NCBI RefSeq assembly: GCF_907165205.1
Contig: NC_058189.1
Location: forward strand, 18,846,001 to 18,910,000
Source: Coccinella septempunctata
Lineage: Eukaryota; Arthropoda; Insecta; Coleoptera; Coccinellidae
DNA: 64,000 nt
Direction: 5' to 3'
Shown: one piece after another, positions 54,962 through 62,967 of the stretch
How the letters are laid out: every line of letters starts with the position of its first letter
How positions within the stretch are numbered: the stretch's first letter is position 1
The notes under the pieces: generated by a model
What the model saw: only the letters and a program-made list of their open reading frames with translations
The model's database searches: none
What the model was told of the DNA's origin: nothing
Program-made: the position numbers and the translations under genes

Positions 54962-57667
54962 TTAAATCCTTAACTGATCTCTCGGTCTTCGGTGGTAGGT
55001 TCTTGACCTTCTAGCTTCTTCTGTTGGATCGTAGTCGACTAATCTTCGTAGTTCCTCATTTGGATGTTGTTTGGCTTTGTCGAATATCCTTTCCGCCTTT
55101 CTCTTCATAAATTCTGTAACTGGTTCCCATTCCAAGTCCTTGTAGATTTGTTTGTTCCTAACAAACCAGGGTACGTCCATCGCCATTCTAAGGAGTTTAT
55201 TCTCAGTGGCCTGTATTCTCTTGATGTGGGTCTTGGCTGCGAAGCCCCATGCCGCCGATCCATATGTGAGTTGTGGTCGCGCAATAGTTTTAATCATCGT
55301 CAACTTGATGTTCTTATTCATATGACTTCTTCTGCCTATGAGTGGATAAAGTTTACTCATTGCGGCTTTTGTTTTATCAACAGCACATTTGATGTGGTTT
55401 TTCCATGTAAGTCCTCTGTCAAGCGTCACTCCTAGGTATGTTGCTTCATTTTTCCATTCAACCTCTTGTCCATCAACTTCAAGGTTTTCTTCCATCCTCA
55501 ATCTTCTCTTTTGCAGTAATATTGCTTGAGTCTTTCTTCCATTGATTTGGATTTTCCATTTGATGCACCATTTGAGTAATTCATCTATGGCTTCCTGCAG
55601 TCTCCGTATGATCTCTGGGCGTCGATGTCTGAACGCTATTCCTGTGTCATCTGCGTACAAGGTGAGCATATTCCTAGCATTCTTCGGGATATCATAAACG
55701 TATATTACGTAAAGCAGAGGTCCAAGTACCGATCCTTGAGGCACTCCCGCTTCCAATTGTCTGGTTTGAGAGGTTGCTCCATCTATCTTCACATAAAAGT
55801 TTCTATTCCTCAGATAATTCCTTATAATCTTGCATAGCTTGGTCGAATATCCTGCTCTTTTCATCTTGTAGATTAGGCCTTCGTGCCATACTCTATCAAA
55901 AGCTCTCTCGATATCCATCAGAACTAATCCTGTGGCCTGTTTGGTCTGCATTCCTTCGGTGACGTATTCTATGAGCCGTAGTAATTGGAGTTCAGTCGAG
56001 GGTTCTCGTCGAAATCCAAATTGTTCGGGTGGGATTATCTTCAACATTTCTGTTTCCTCATTCAGCCTTTTGGCGATAACCCTCTCGACGACTTTTCCTA
56101 GTGCTGATAGTAGGCTGATTGGTCTATAATTTTGAGGAAATTTCCGTTCCTTTCCAGGCTTGTTGAAAACTATCATTTCTGCAGTTTTCCATCTCTTTGG
56201 GTAGTATTCGGTCCTCATCACTCCGTTTGTTATATTCGTCAAGGCTGCTATTCCTTTTCTAGGCAATTTCTTCAACATATAATTCGTTATCCTATCTTCT
56301 CCCGGTGCTTTCCGGTTTTTCAGTTTCATTATGATCTCTTTGATTTCTGTTGGTGAAGCCGGTTTTGGAATGATTTCGGTTTCCGGTGGTTCCATCATCA
56401 GTTCTTCGTTTGCCTCCACTTCTTCTTCTAGATCTTCATTGTCATCATCATTTCTGTAATTTATTCTGGCTTCTCTCTCAATTGTGTCGGCAAGTGCTTC
56501 GGCTTTTTCAAGTCTCGTATATACCATTCCGTTTGCTCCATGCAGTGGAGGTATAACTGTCTGTTCTCGTCGTAAGCGTTTTTGCATTTTCCAAGCCGAG
56601 TGATCTATTGTATTCAGTTCCCTTAATCTCTGGTGCCATCTGTTATTACGCAGTTCTGTTAAAGCATTTTTCAATATCTGACTATGCTTATTCAGTTTCT
56701 TCTTGTCTTCTTCTCTTTTTGTTGTTCTGTAGATTTTCCTGAGTCTTCTGTTCTTTTTTATAAGTTCCTTTATATCCCTTGGCGTATCTCCATGTGAATG
56801 TTTCGGAATTGGTTTCCTTATTCTCTTGGTGCTTTCTTCATAGGCTTCTTTTATATGATTTTCCAATTTTTCAACTGCTTCATCTAATTCATCCTGGGTG
56901 TTTATTTGGGGAATTTCCCTGATTTTCTCCTGAAGTAAATTCTTATATTTCTCCCAGTCTGTGCGTTCCTTGGTTTGCGTCTTTTCTTCGTTTCTTGGGC
57001 CATGTCCCACTATGAATTCTATGGGATTGTGGTCTGAAGTTCCGTCTTCTATTGTATCAATGCTGATTTCTTCAGTGATGTCTTTCATTACGACAATGTC
57101 CAGTACATCGGGTAGTCCATTTACTCTTGGTATGTAGGTCGGTATATCAGGTCCTATCACAACTGCATTAAGTTTTTCAGCATAAATCTTCAGTCTTCTC
57201 CCGTTTGTATTTTCCACCCTACTGTTCCATTCCTGCGATTTGCAGTTAAGATCACCAATTATGATTTTCGGGTGTCTTCCTTCTAGTAGCATTTTTAGAT
57301 CCTCTTCCAGCATGTCCTTATCCGGTGATTTATAAGTTGAAATAATCTTCACTTGCCCTCGATTAGTATTCACAATAATCGATATTGCTTCTACTTCTTG
57401 TCCATTGAATATTTGGTCGAAATGGTGATCCATATTCCTTCTAGCCAGTATAGCAACGCCACCTGTGCTGTTAGGTCTATCATTTCTGTAAATATCGTAA
57501 TTGGGAAATGCTATCCGAACGTTGGGGTTAAGTCTCGTTTCTTGAAGAGCTATGACATCCGGTCTCTTCTCTTCAATCAGTTCTTCGAATTCTGATCTGC
57601 GGGCTCTCAATCCTTCGACGTTCCAAGAGACGATTATGAGATTGTTCTTTATCGTCGTGTCAGCCAT
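54962..57667 (-). CDS. Element D ORF2: endonuclease-reverse transcriptase (intact)
   Basis: 901 residues. APE-type endonuclease about 1-235: LIIVSWNVEGLRA, VIALQETRLNPN, STGGVAILARR, IIGDLNCKSQEW, VLDIVVMKD, TSDHNPIEF (metal and catalytic Asn, Glu, Asp, His present). Reverse transcriptase about 440-760: NYRPISLLSALGKVVERV, PPEQFGFRREPS, LVLMDIERAFDRVWHEGL, AGVPQGSVLGPLLYVIYV, TLYADDTGIAF (catalytic YADD), TYLGVTLDRGLTWK. C-terminus RRPRDQLRI with no RNase H domain and no CCHC. It nicks chromosomal DNA and copies the element RNA at the nick. ATG overlaps the ORF1 stop by one base, suggesting termination-reinitiation. Confidence 0.93.
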   Translation of the reverse strand: MADTTIKNNLIIVSWNVEGLRARRSEFEELIEEKRPDVIALQETRLNPNVRIAFPNYDIYRNDRPNSTGGVAILARRNMDHHFDQIFNGQEVEAISIIVNTNRGQVKIISTYKSPDKDMLEEDLKMLLEGRHPKIIIGDLNCKSQEWNSRVENTNGRRLKIYAEKLNAVVIGPDIPTYIPRVNGLPDVLDIVVMKDITEEISIDTIEDGTSDHNPIEFIVGHGPRNEEKTQTKERTDWEKYKNLLQEKIREIPQINTQDELDEAVEKLENHIKEAYEESTKRIRKPIPKHSHGDTPRDIKELIKKNRRLRKIYRTTKREEDKKKLNKHSQILKNALTELRNNRWHQRLRELNTIDHSAWKMQKRLRREQTVIPPLHGANGMVYTRLEKAEALADTIEREARINYRNDDDNEDLEEEVEANEELMMEPPETEIIPKPASPTEIKEIIMKLKNRKAPGEDRITNYMLKKLPRKGIAALTNITNGVMRTEYYPKRWKTAEMIVFNKPGKERKFPQNYRPISLLSALGKVVERVIAKRLNEETEMLKIIPPEQFGFRREPSTELQLLRLIEYVTEGMQTKQATGLVLMDIERAFDRVWHEGLIYKMKRAGYSTKLCKIIRNYLRNRNFYVKIDGATSQTRQLEAGVPQGSVLGPLLYVIYVYDIPKNARNMLTLYADDTGIAFRHRRPEIIRRLQEAIDELLKWCIKWKIQINGRKTQAILLQKRRLRMEENLEVDGQEVEWKNEATYLGVTLDRGLTWKNHIKCAVDKTKAAMSKLYPLIGRRSHMNKNIKLTMIKTIARPQLTYGSAAWGFAAKTHIKRIQATENKLLRMAMDVPWFVRNKQIYKDLEWEPVTEFMKRKAERIFDKAKQHPNEELRRLVDYDPTEEARRSRTYHRRPRDQLRI

Positions 57668-59064
57668 TAAATATTCTTAATAATTTGCTGCATCTTCTTC
57701 TCAATCTCTTTCTCCAGATTCTGCATCATCGTGCTGAGGAGGTTTTTCGTGAACTTATCCAGTTCCTCAGTGATTCCAGAAATTCCTTTTCTGGTTTCGG
57801 CTTTTTTGACGGTTTTTGCCTTTTCCGTCTTTTTCTCTGGTTTCTTCGTCTCTTTGACTGCTTCGGTTGCAGTTTCCTGGGGTTTCTTCACTTCCGAAGA
57901 GTTTGGGGATGGCCTCGGTGTATTTTGTGTTGGCCTCGAGCTGGTCTGGTTCGATCTTGGCGATCTCTTGGTCTTTTTAGTGACCAATTTCCATTCGCTA
58001 CATCCCTTGTAGCTGGCTGGATGTCCTTGCTCTCCACAGAGAACACAAGAGGCATTTCGCTCCTCGTTCTCCCTGGTGAGCGTACACTCCTTGGAGCTGT
58101 GATTACCGGAGCATTTCACGCACCTCCATGGAAAAGTGCACTTACTTTGGGCATGTCCATATCGCTGACAGCGGTAACATTGTCCAGGCCCGGTCGTCCT
58201 TCTCTTAGGTTCAACAACACAGTTCATGTTGTAGAGCCTTCTCACCTCGAAGATACCCTTATTCTGGGTTTTAACCAGCAATAAGGGCATCGGCCTCTTA
58301 GTTATATTTGAGGTCATTCTAATGACCTCAGCATCGACGATCCCTTGATCCTTGAGGTCGTCAAGGATCGTCGGGATATCTGCATCCAGCGGTAGATATC
58401 TCACTACCGCATAGATTTTCTTTTCTTCCTCCCGTTGAAGAGTGTAAAACTCCCTATTTATTTTATGAAGGAAGTCCGTCATTCTTCTGTGGTCTTCCGC
58501 GGTTTGTGGAACGACCCTAATTCCGTCCTTCACAGTAGTCGCTCTGCTGTAATTTATTCCGTTTCGCATTAACGCGTTGGAAATTGACGTCCATTCGGAC
58601 GTACCCCTCAGGGTAACTGGGGGGATTTTTTCTTTTCTCTCCACTGGAGTGGTTTTCTCTTGGGCTGGGGTTTCCAAGACTCTTTTCTTGTTTGCCTCTT
58701 CATTTGACGAGGAGCTATCCTTTCTCACTCTTTTGGCGGGTGGGGAAATTTTGGTTTGAGGGGTTTTGACCACCTCCATCTTCTGTTTTTGAACCGGTAA
58801 GTTCACTTCTTGGACATTTTTCAAAATAATGTTCTTCTTGAGTGCTTTGGAGTAAGGACTTTCCTTATTTCCCTCCTGCAACTCGAGCCTCTCCCTGAGA
58901 TTTTTAATCTCAGCAACTAAGCTAGATACGCATCTATCTAACTCATTCACCCTCGCTTTCAAACTTGCGTTCTCCTCTCTCAAAATATCGTGTTCGGACA
59001 CGACATTAGCGATTTCTGGCGCGTCTTCTTCCATTACGGACTCGCAGTCCGAATGGTCAGACAT
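57667..59064 (-). CDS. Element D ORF1: zinc-knuckle nucleic-acid-binding protein (intact)
   Basis: 465 residues. The N-terminus MSDHSDCESVMEEDAPEIAN, coiled coil (LREENASLKARVNELDRCVS) and patch PPAKRVRKDSSSSNEE have the same layout as A and C but different sequence. From KIPPVTLRGTSEWTSISNAL on it is almost identical to C. Knuckles: CYRCQRYGHAQSKC, CVKCSGNHSSKEC, CVLCGEQGHPASYKGC. The Lys-rich tail ends EKKMQQIIKNI. Expected to coat the RNA and help target the particle; in fly telomeric Jockey elements ORF1 directs localisation, so the variable N-terminus is a candidate targeting module (inference). Confidence 0.92.
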   Translation of the reverse strand: MSDHSDCESVMEEDAPEIANVVSEHDILREENASLKARVNELDRCVSSLVAEIKNLRERLELQEGNKESPYSKALKKNIILKNVQEVNLPVQKQKMEVVKTPQTKISPPAKRVRKDSSSSNEEANKKRVLETPAQEKTTPVERKEKIPPVTLRGTSEWTSISNALMRNGINYSRATTVKDGIRVVPQTAEDHRRMTDFLHKINREFYTLQREEEKKIYAVVRYLPLDADIPTILDDLKDQGIVDAEVIRMTSNITKRPMPLLLVKTQNKGIFEVRRLYNMNCVVEPKRRTTGPGQCYRCQRYGHAQSKCTFPWRCVKCSGNHSSKECTLTRENEERNASCVLCGEQGHPASYKGCSEWKLVTKKTKRSPRSNQTSSRPTQNTPRPSPNSSEVKKPQETATEAVKETKKPEKKTEKAKTVKKAETRKGISGITEELDKFTKNLLSTMMQNLEKEIEKKMQQIIKNI

Positions 59065-59496
59065 TTTAGAATCTAATTAATAATTACTTCGCTACTCGAA
59101 GAAATTGGAAATAAAATTTTTCAAGACAAAAGAAAAATGTATCTCATGCATAAAAACAAAACAGCTCATCAAAAATTCTCTACGCTATGAGAAAAATCAG
59201 AAAGAAAGATACGAAAAATAAGCTCACCTGATGTTTTCTGCAGTACCAACGAGAAAATTCTCTGGACACTTAGGATGAACACCAACTTTGAAAATTTTAA
59301 CGAATTAAAATTCCGATAACAAATATAGAACCTACACAACTTCACAGACGGAATCAAATATTCCGTAGCTTGGTTAGTGGGCACTTTCACCTCCGCTTTC
59401 ACTTTTACGGCACTGTGACTTTCTCGTCCGCTTTCTCTTTTATAGCACTAGTAGCACTGTAGCACGTCTTCTCCTGTCAAGCGATTGACTCGGAAT

Positions 59497-59589
59497 GAAA
59501 ATATGGTCCTCTTACCGACACAAAATATGAGATAGGAAAATCTCACATTTTTGGCTCCGCCCATGAGTTATATACATTTTTTATATTTG
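59497..59589 (-). promoter_or_regulatory. Stranded H2B promoter upstream of element D
   Basis: Minus strand TATATAAC at 59574-59567 with an initiator-like AATGTGAGATTTTCC about 25 bp on, and GGGCGGAGCC between. With D removed, the TATA would lie about 95 bp from the H2B ATG, the same spacing as in H3 and H4. Today the first transcribed gene below it is element D. Assigned by position and spacing, not by homology. Confidence 0.6.
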
Positions 59590-60060
59590 ATAATTTTTTT
59601 TTCTATAAGCGTGCGCGTTCAACCTTTTTTCCGCACGCATTCCAAGTTGCAAAGAGTCACTTTCCCAAAACGTGCGGGAAAAACGCCTGCTATTTCTTTC
59701 CCGCACGCATTTGCGTGCGGGAATGGATTAGCAGGGGTTTTTCCCGCACGCAAATATTATAGAATAAATTAAATTCTATCATGTTTCTATGCACTGAACG
59801 TCAACGATGAGAAACCCATAGTAATGACATGCAGAATTACGTCTGTCATTATATATGAATTAATCAAATGAGATATGATCTGTTTCGTGAAATGGATACA
59901 TTTATATATTTCAAGCGCTTGTAGAAAAAATATTGTTCCTAACTCTTGCGGAAAGTGTCTTGCCCGCACTCAACTGCTTACCCGAACTCTGCTTCGCATC
60001 GTTCGGGCAACGGCAGTTTCGTGCGGGCAAGTATCACTTTCCGCACTTGATAGGAAAATA
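59590..60060. repeat. GC-rich hairpin cluster upstream of H2B
   Basis: Hairpin 1 (59671-59751): arms CGTGCGGGAAAAACGCCTGC and TAGCAGGGGTTTTTCCCGCACG with an inner TTTCCCGCACGCA/TGCGTGCGGGAA. Hairpin 2 (59946-60044): TGCGGAAAGTGTCTTGCCCG pairs with CGGGCAAGTATCACTTTCCGCA around inner CCCGAAC/GTTCGGG. Both carry CCCGCAC ends. They look like small foldback MITEs of one GC-rich family in AT-rich DNA. No gene. Confidence 0.65.
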
Positions 60061-60099
60061 ACTATATTCAGTACCTACCATTTGAAAATTCAAGTAACC

Positions 60100-60370
60100 T
60101 AAAATGTCCGTAAATATTAAAATTTTAATGAATCTTTTTTAAAATGATATTCAATTAACAGATTTCTGCAGAATACAGAGTATTTTCTGAGAATTCAGTA
60201 ACAACAGTACCTAATATAAACTGGACCTGTACTTAATTACCCTCGTGCTTATAGGCACCCTTTTCACAAATGTTTCATTCTGTAACAGAGATGCCATAAA
60301 TCTAAAATATACAACTTTGTCGGCATTCTCTATAAGTTACGTTTCTTTTTCTGGGGCGGCTTCTTTCAGA
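60100..60370. repeat. Dispersed repeat shared with 48560-48750
   Basis: AAAATGTCCGTAAATATTAA, GCTTATAGGCACCC, CATTCTGTAACAGAGAT, ACAACTTTGTCGGCATTCT match the left X block. The rest of X (the GAGCAAAACG modules and palindrome) is absent here. Confidence 0.6.
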
Positions 60371-60972
60371 GCGGTCAATCTTTGCTTCTTTCAAGCCCCC
60401 TGCCGAATATCTGGAATATTGTTGGGGTTTATTGATTCTTAACACATGATAATTGTTATTTTTCATATTCAGTTTCTTCATAACTAAACAAACAGAAATT
60501 ATGAATAAGTTGAAATTTCCAAAATGACCTTCATAAATATCAAAATGCAATTAAAATTAGCTTAACCCAAATGTTTTGTCCTGTCATTTGTGAACATGCT
60601 TCGGAGTTGGTTTATAGTACCACGGTCTCTAGAAATTTTATGAATGCAAAAATCCGGAAACCACCCCAGTTCAATATTCCAACAATTTTGGCTTTTCCAA
60701 ACTAGTTGGTTTATAAGTACCAAGGTTTCTAGAAATCTTATAAAAGCAAAAAGTTTCATTTTTGGTTTCATTTGTAAGTTGAGACTCAACGATTAGTGTA
60801 TGTGTTACTTCACAGTAAAGGTGCTTGAAATTTTTTTACTTTTTTTCATAACTTCGCCAGCTCAATAGTTCCAGTAGAGTTGAGTCGATACGTGAAACAG
60901 GTACCTTGTACCGTGAACAATGCTATCAGGATATACATACCTTCGAGCGCGTGTTTCGATCTTTCTGCTAAG
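60371..60972. other. Spacer, nothing firm
   Basis: AT-rich. Near 60600 and 60710 a TAGTACCACGGTCTCTAGAA-like stretch occurs twice as an imperfect direct repeat about 105 bp apart. No gene. Confidence 0.35.
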
Positions 60973-61260
60973 ATGTCGAATAAGAGAAGCCCGATACGGC
61001 TTTATTTTTCTATCGTAGACCTTGAAAAAATAATGTGTTCCTGCGACATCTGTAAACAACAACTGTCTTACAAACATTCAGTGTCCAATTTAAAAAACAT
61101 TTCAAGCGAAAACCTGCCTTTGTGGATATTTTTCCCAGAAATTCAAGCGATGAAAATAATCCTTCTACCAGTGCTTCGAAACGTCCATTACCCAGTGATG
61201 AGGATAATGAGAAAAATAAGGATACTTCCGAAGAACCTAGTTCTAAAATAACTAAATTGG
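60973..61260 (+). pseudogene. hAT transposase N-terminus (BED zinc finger), broken
   Basis: ATG 60973 opens MSNKRSPIRLYFSIVDLEK, then IMCSCDICKQQLSYKHSVSN, LKN. This is the BED-finger pattern of hAT transposases (aromatic YF, C..C, then SNL). The His part of the finger is lost to a frameshift; the other frame continues Ser/Asp/Glu-rich (DENNPSTSASKRPLPSDEDN) as in hAT linkers, and ends without the catalytic core. A second fragment of the same start is at 19031. Confidence 0.65.
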
Positions 61261-61360
61261 ACGGTGTTGTGATTGTAAATACCTAGTGATAATAATTAAC
61301 CGAAAAAAAAAAGTTCAAGATGAAATCGTCACTTTTCTACATGAAAAAATTACAGGACAA

Positions 61361-61466
61361 GAAGCAGTTAAGGGTTTTTAGTGGGTCTCGAGCTCAAGAG
61401 AGTGAGAATCCCCAGAGGGTGGTTCGTCTGACTTGCAGATTTTCCCCCTGCTACACAAAAAAAAAA
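61361..61466 (+). mobile_element. 5'-truncated Jockey-like (C/D family) 3' end
   Basis: GAAGCAGTTAAGGGTTTTTA to CCCCCTGCTACAC plus A10, the conserved terminal region with a ~22-bp internal loss. It points rightwards and its poly(A) is joined to the 3' UTR of an oppositely oriented A-type fragment, so one inserted into the other. Confidence 0.82.
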
Positions 61467-61848
61467 GAATTCCGTGCATTTGCCTATAAACCTTTCATCT
61501 TTTAGTCTGTTTTCTTCTCACACACTATATTGCTGGGATTTATGTGTTTATCCTCTATTGGATAACACTTTATTGGATTTTTCAATAAGTTTCTGTTAGT
61601 ATATTAAAATCTTTTTAATTGATCTCTTGGTCTCCTTCGGTAAATTCGCATTCTCCTTTTGTCTTCATTTGGGTCGTAGTTCACTAGTCTGCTGAGTTCT
61701 TGATTCGGATGGTTTTTCGCTGTTTCGAATAATTTCTCTGCTGTTTTGTTCATGAATTCCGTTATGGTTTTCCATTTTAGGTCCCTATAAATCTGTCTAT
61801 TCATGACAAACCAAGGTGCATCTATTGCACATGGTAGCAGCTTGTTTT
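61467..61848 (-). mobile_element. A-type element fragment: RT C-terminus and 3' UTR
   Basis: Minus strand: RQIYRDLKWKTITEFMNKTA, EKLFETAKNHPNQELSRLVN, RRRPRDQLKRF, then A-type 3' UTR up to the inserted C/D tail. Equivalent to element A about 7460-7840. Truncated at its 5' side after AAAACAAGCTGCTACCATGT. Confidence 0.82.
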
Positions 61849-62248
61849 GATTTTAATGGTCAATTAGTCAAATAACGAGTTCAATTTCGAAAGAACTGAA
61901 CTTAAACTCGTAATGAAACGTAGTTTTTCAATTGCGATGACTATGTTGAGTACCTCGGAAAAGATATTAAATTTCTGCCGTATATTAATTTTCATGATTT
62001 TTTGATCAAGATCGCTATCATTCGATAGCTAGAGTGAAATTCTGAATATTCTGCACCTGAAATTATTCGGCTAAATTCCTGACCGTCAAGTGATTTTCAG
62101 AATTCGGGACTTATGTGATAGCATTTTCAAAAATATTTACATTTTCCGAAAAAAATTACCTACCGTGTTCGATGGAAACATCTTTTCTGACATCGTTTCT
62201 CTAGCGAGTGAAAATCTATAAAAGTAATATTTGATAGAAAATTGTAGA
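61849..62248. other. H1 3' flank
   Basis: AT-rich spacer between the LINE fragments and the H1 stem-loop. Nothing else recognised. Confidence 0.4.
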
Positions 62249-62264
62249 GGCCCTGAAAAGGGCC
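62249..62264 (-). terminator. H1 histone 3' stem-loop
   Basis: Minus strand GGCCCTTTTCAGGGCC, identical to that of H2A, 37 nt past the H1 stop. Confidence 0.95.
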
Positions 62265-62301
62265 GGTTTAAAATGTTTATCCTTCCAAAATTATATACGT
62301 T

Positions 62302-62967
62302 TTACTTTTTCTTTTTGGGAGACGTTACTTTCTTCGGAGCCGTTACTGATTTGACCGTTTTTGGTTTCGGTGCTTTGGGCTTCTTCGTCGGCGATTTGAT
62401 TGCCTTCTTAGCTTTCGAGGGAGATTTCGTTAATTTTGGCTTCTTTTTTTCTGTAGCAATTGCCGCTCTCTTTTTCGACTTACTCACTGTAGTTGTAGAC
62501 CTGGCAGGGGATTTGTTCTTCTTCTCGGCTGCCGTTGTAGATGACGCATTCTTATTTGCTCCATCGGCCGACTTGACCAATTTTTTCGTAACCTTCTTCG
62601 ACGCGTTTGTTGTAGATCCGCCAGCGGCCAATTTGAAAGAACCAGACGCTCCTTTTCCTTTGGTCTGAATCAGGGAACCGGACTGTACAGCGGACTTCAG
62701 ATATTTTCTTATGAACGGTGCAAGTTTTTCAGAATCGACCTTGTAATTCGAACCGATGTATTTCTTGATAGCTTGCAACGAGGACCCGCTCCTTTCTTTC
62801 AATCCTTTGATGGCACTGTTAACCATATCGGAAGTTGGAGGATGGCTGGGTTTGACATGTTTAGACTTTGCTGAGGTTTTTTTCTCGGCTTTTTTAAGCG
62901 TCTTACCAACAGCACTAGCAGGCGTAGTTGCCTGTCGCACTTCAGACTCGGAGGTTGATAATGACAT
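62302..62967 (-). CDS. H1: Histone H1 (complete)
   Basis: Linker histone of 221 residues. Short Ser/Thr/Lys N-terminal tail (MSLSTSESEVRQATTPASAV), winged-helix globular domain about residues 41-115 (MVNSAIKGLKERSGSSLQAI, KKYIGSNYKVDSEKLAPFIR, KGKGASGSFKL), then a Lys/Ala/Pro/Ser C-terminal tail with SPAR, TKSPSK and IKSPTKK sites of the CDK-phosphorylated S/TPxK type. Ends TSPKKKK. Start set at 62967 (MSLS), four codons inside a longer frame. It is the only complete H1 in the window; the copy at 1-467 belongs to the neighbouring repeat. Confidence 0.97.
   Translation of the reverse strand: MSLSTSESEVRQATTPASAVGKTLKKAEKKTSAKSKHVKPSHPPTSDMVNSAIKGLKERSGSSLQAIKKYIGSNYKVDSEKLAPFIRKYLKSAVQSGSLIQTKGKGASGSFKLAAGGSTTNASKKVTKKLVKSADGANKNASSTTAAEKKNKSPARSTTTVSKSKKRAAIATEKKKPKLTKSPSKAKKAIKSPTKKPKAPKPKTVKSVTAPKKVTSPKKKK

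Larger units (their letters stand above)
54694..59496 (-). mobile_element. Element D: apparently intact Jockey-like element in the H2B 5' UTR
   Basis: Complete element of about 4.8 kb in the same direction as H2B: 5' UTR (59496-59065), intact ORF1 and ORF2 overlapping as TAATG, 3' UTR, 21-nt poly(A) (plus strand T run 54694-54714). The 11-bp GAAAATATGGT flanks it at 54684-54694 and 59497-59507; its final T is shared with the tail. Both frames open plus a perfect duplication mark a young, possibly active copy. The 5' UTR holds GTGAAAGCGGAGGTGAAAGT repeats, hairpin ACGGAATATTTGATTCCGT (59366-59348) and a splice-donor-like CAGGTGAGCT (59230-59221). Confidence 0.93.

Noticed and set aside
57685..58284. 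Long plus-strand open frame (199 codons) opposite element D ORF1, with a similar one opposite C ORF1
   Set aside because: It is the antisense of conserved zinc-knuckle coding sequence; its Phe/Leu-rich content follows from the Lys/Glu-rich sense strand.
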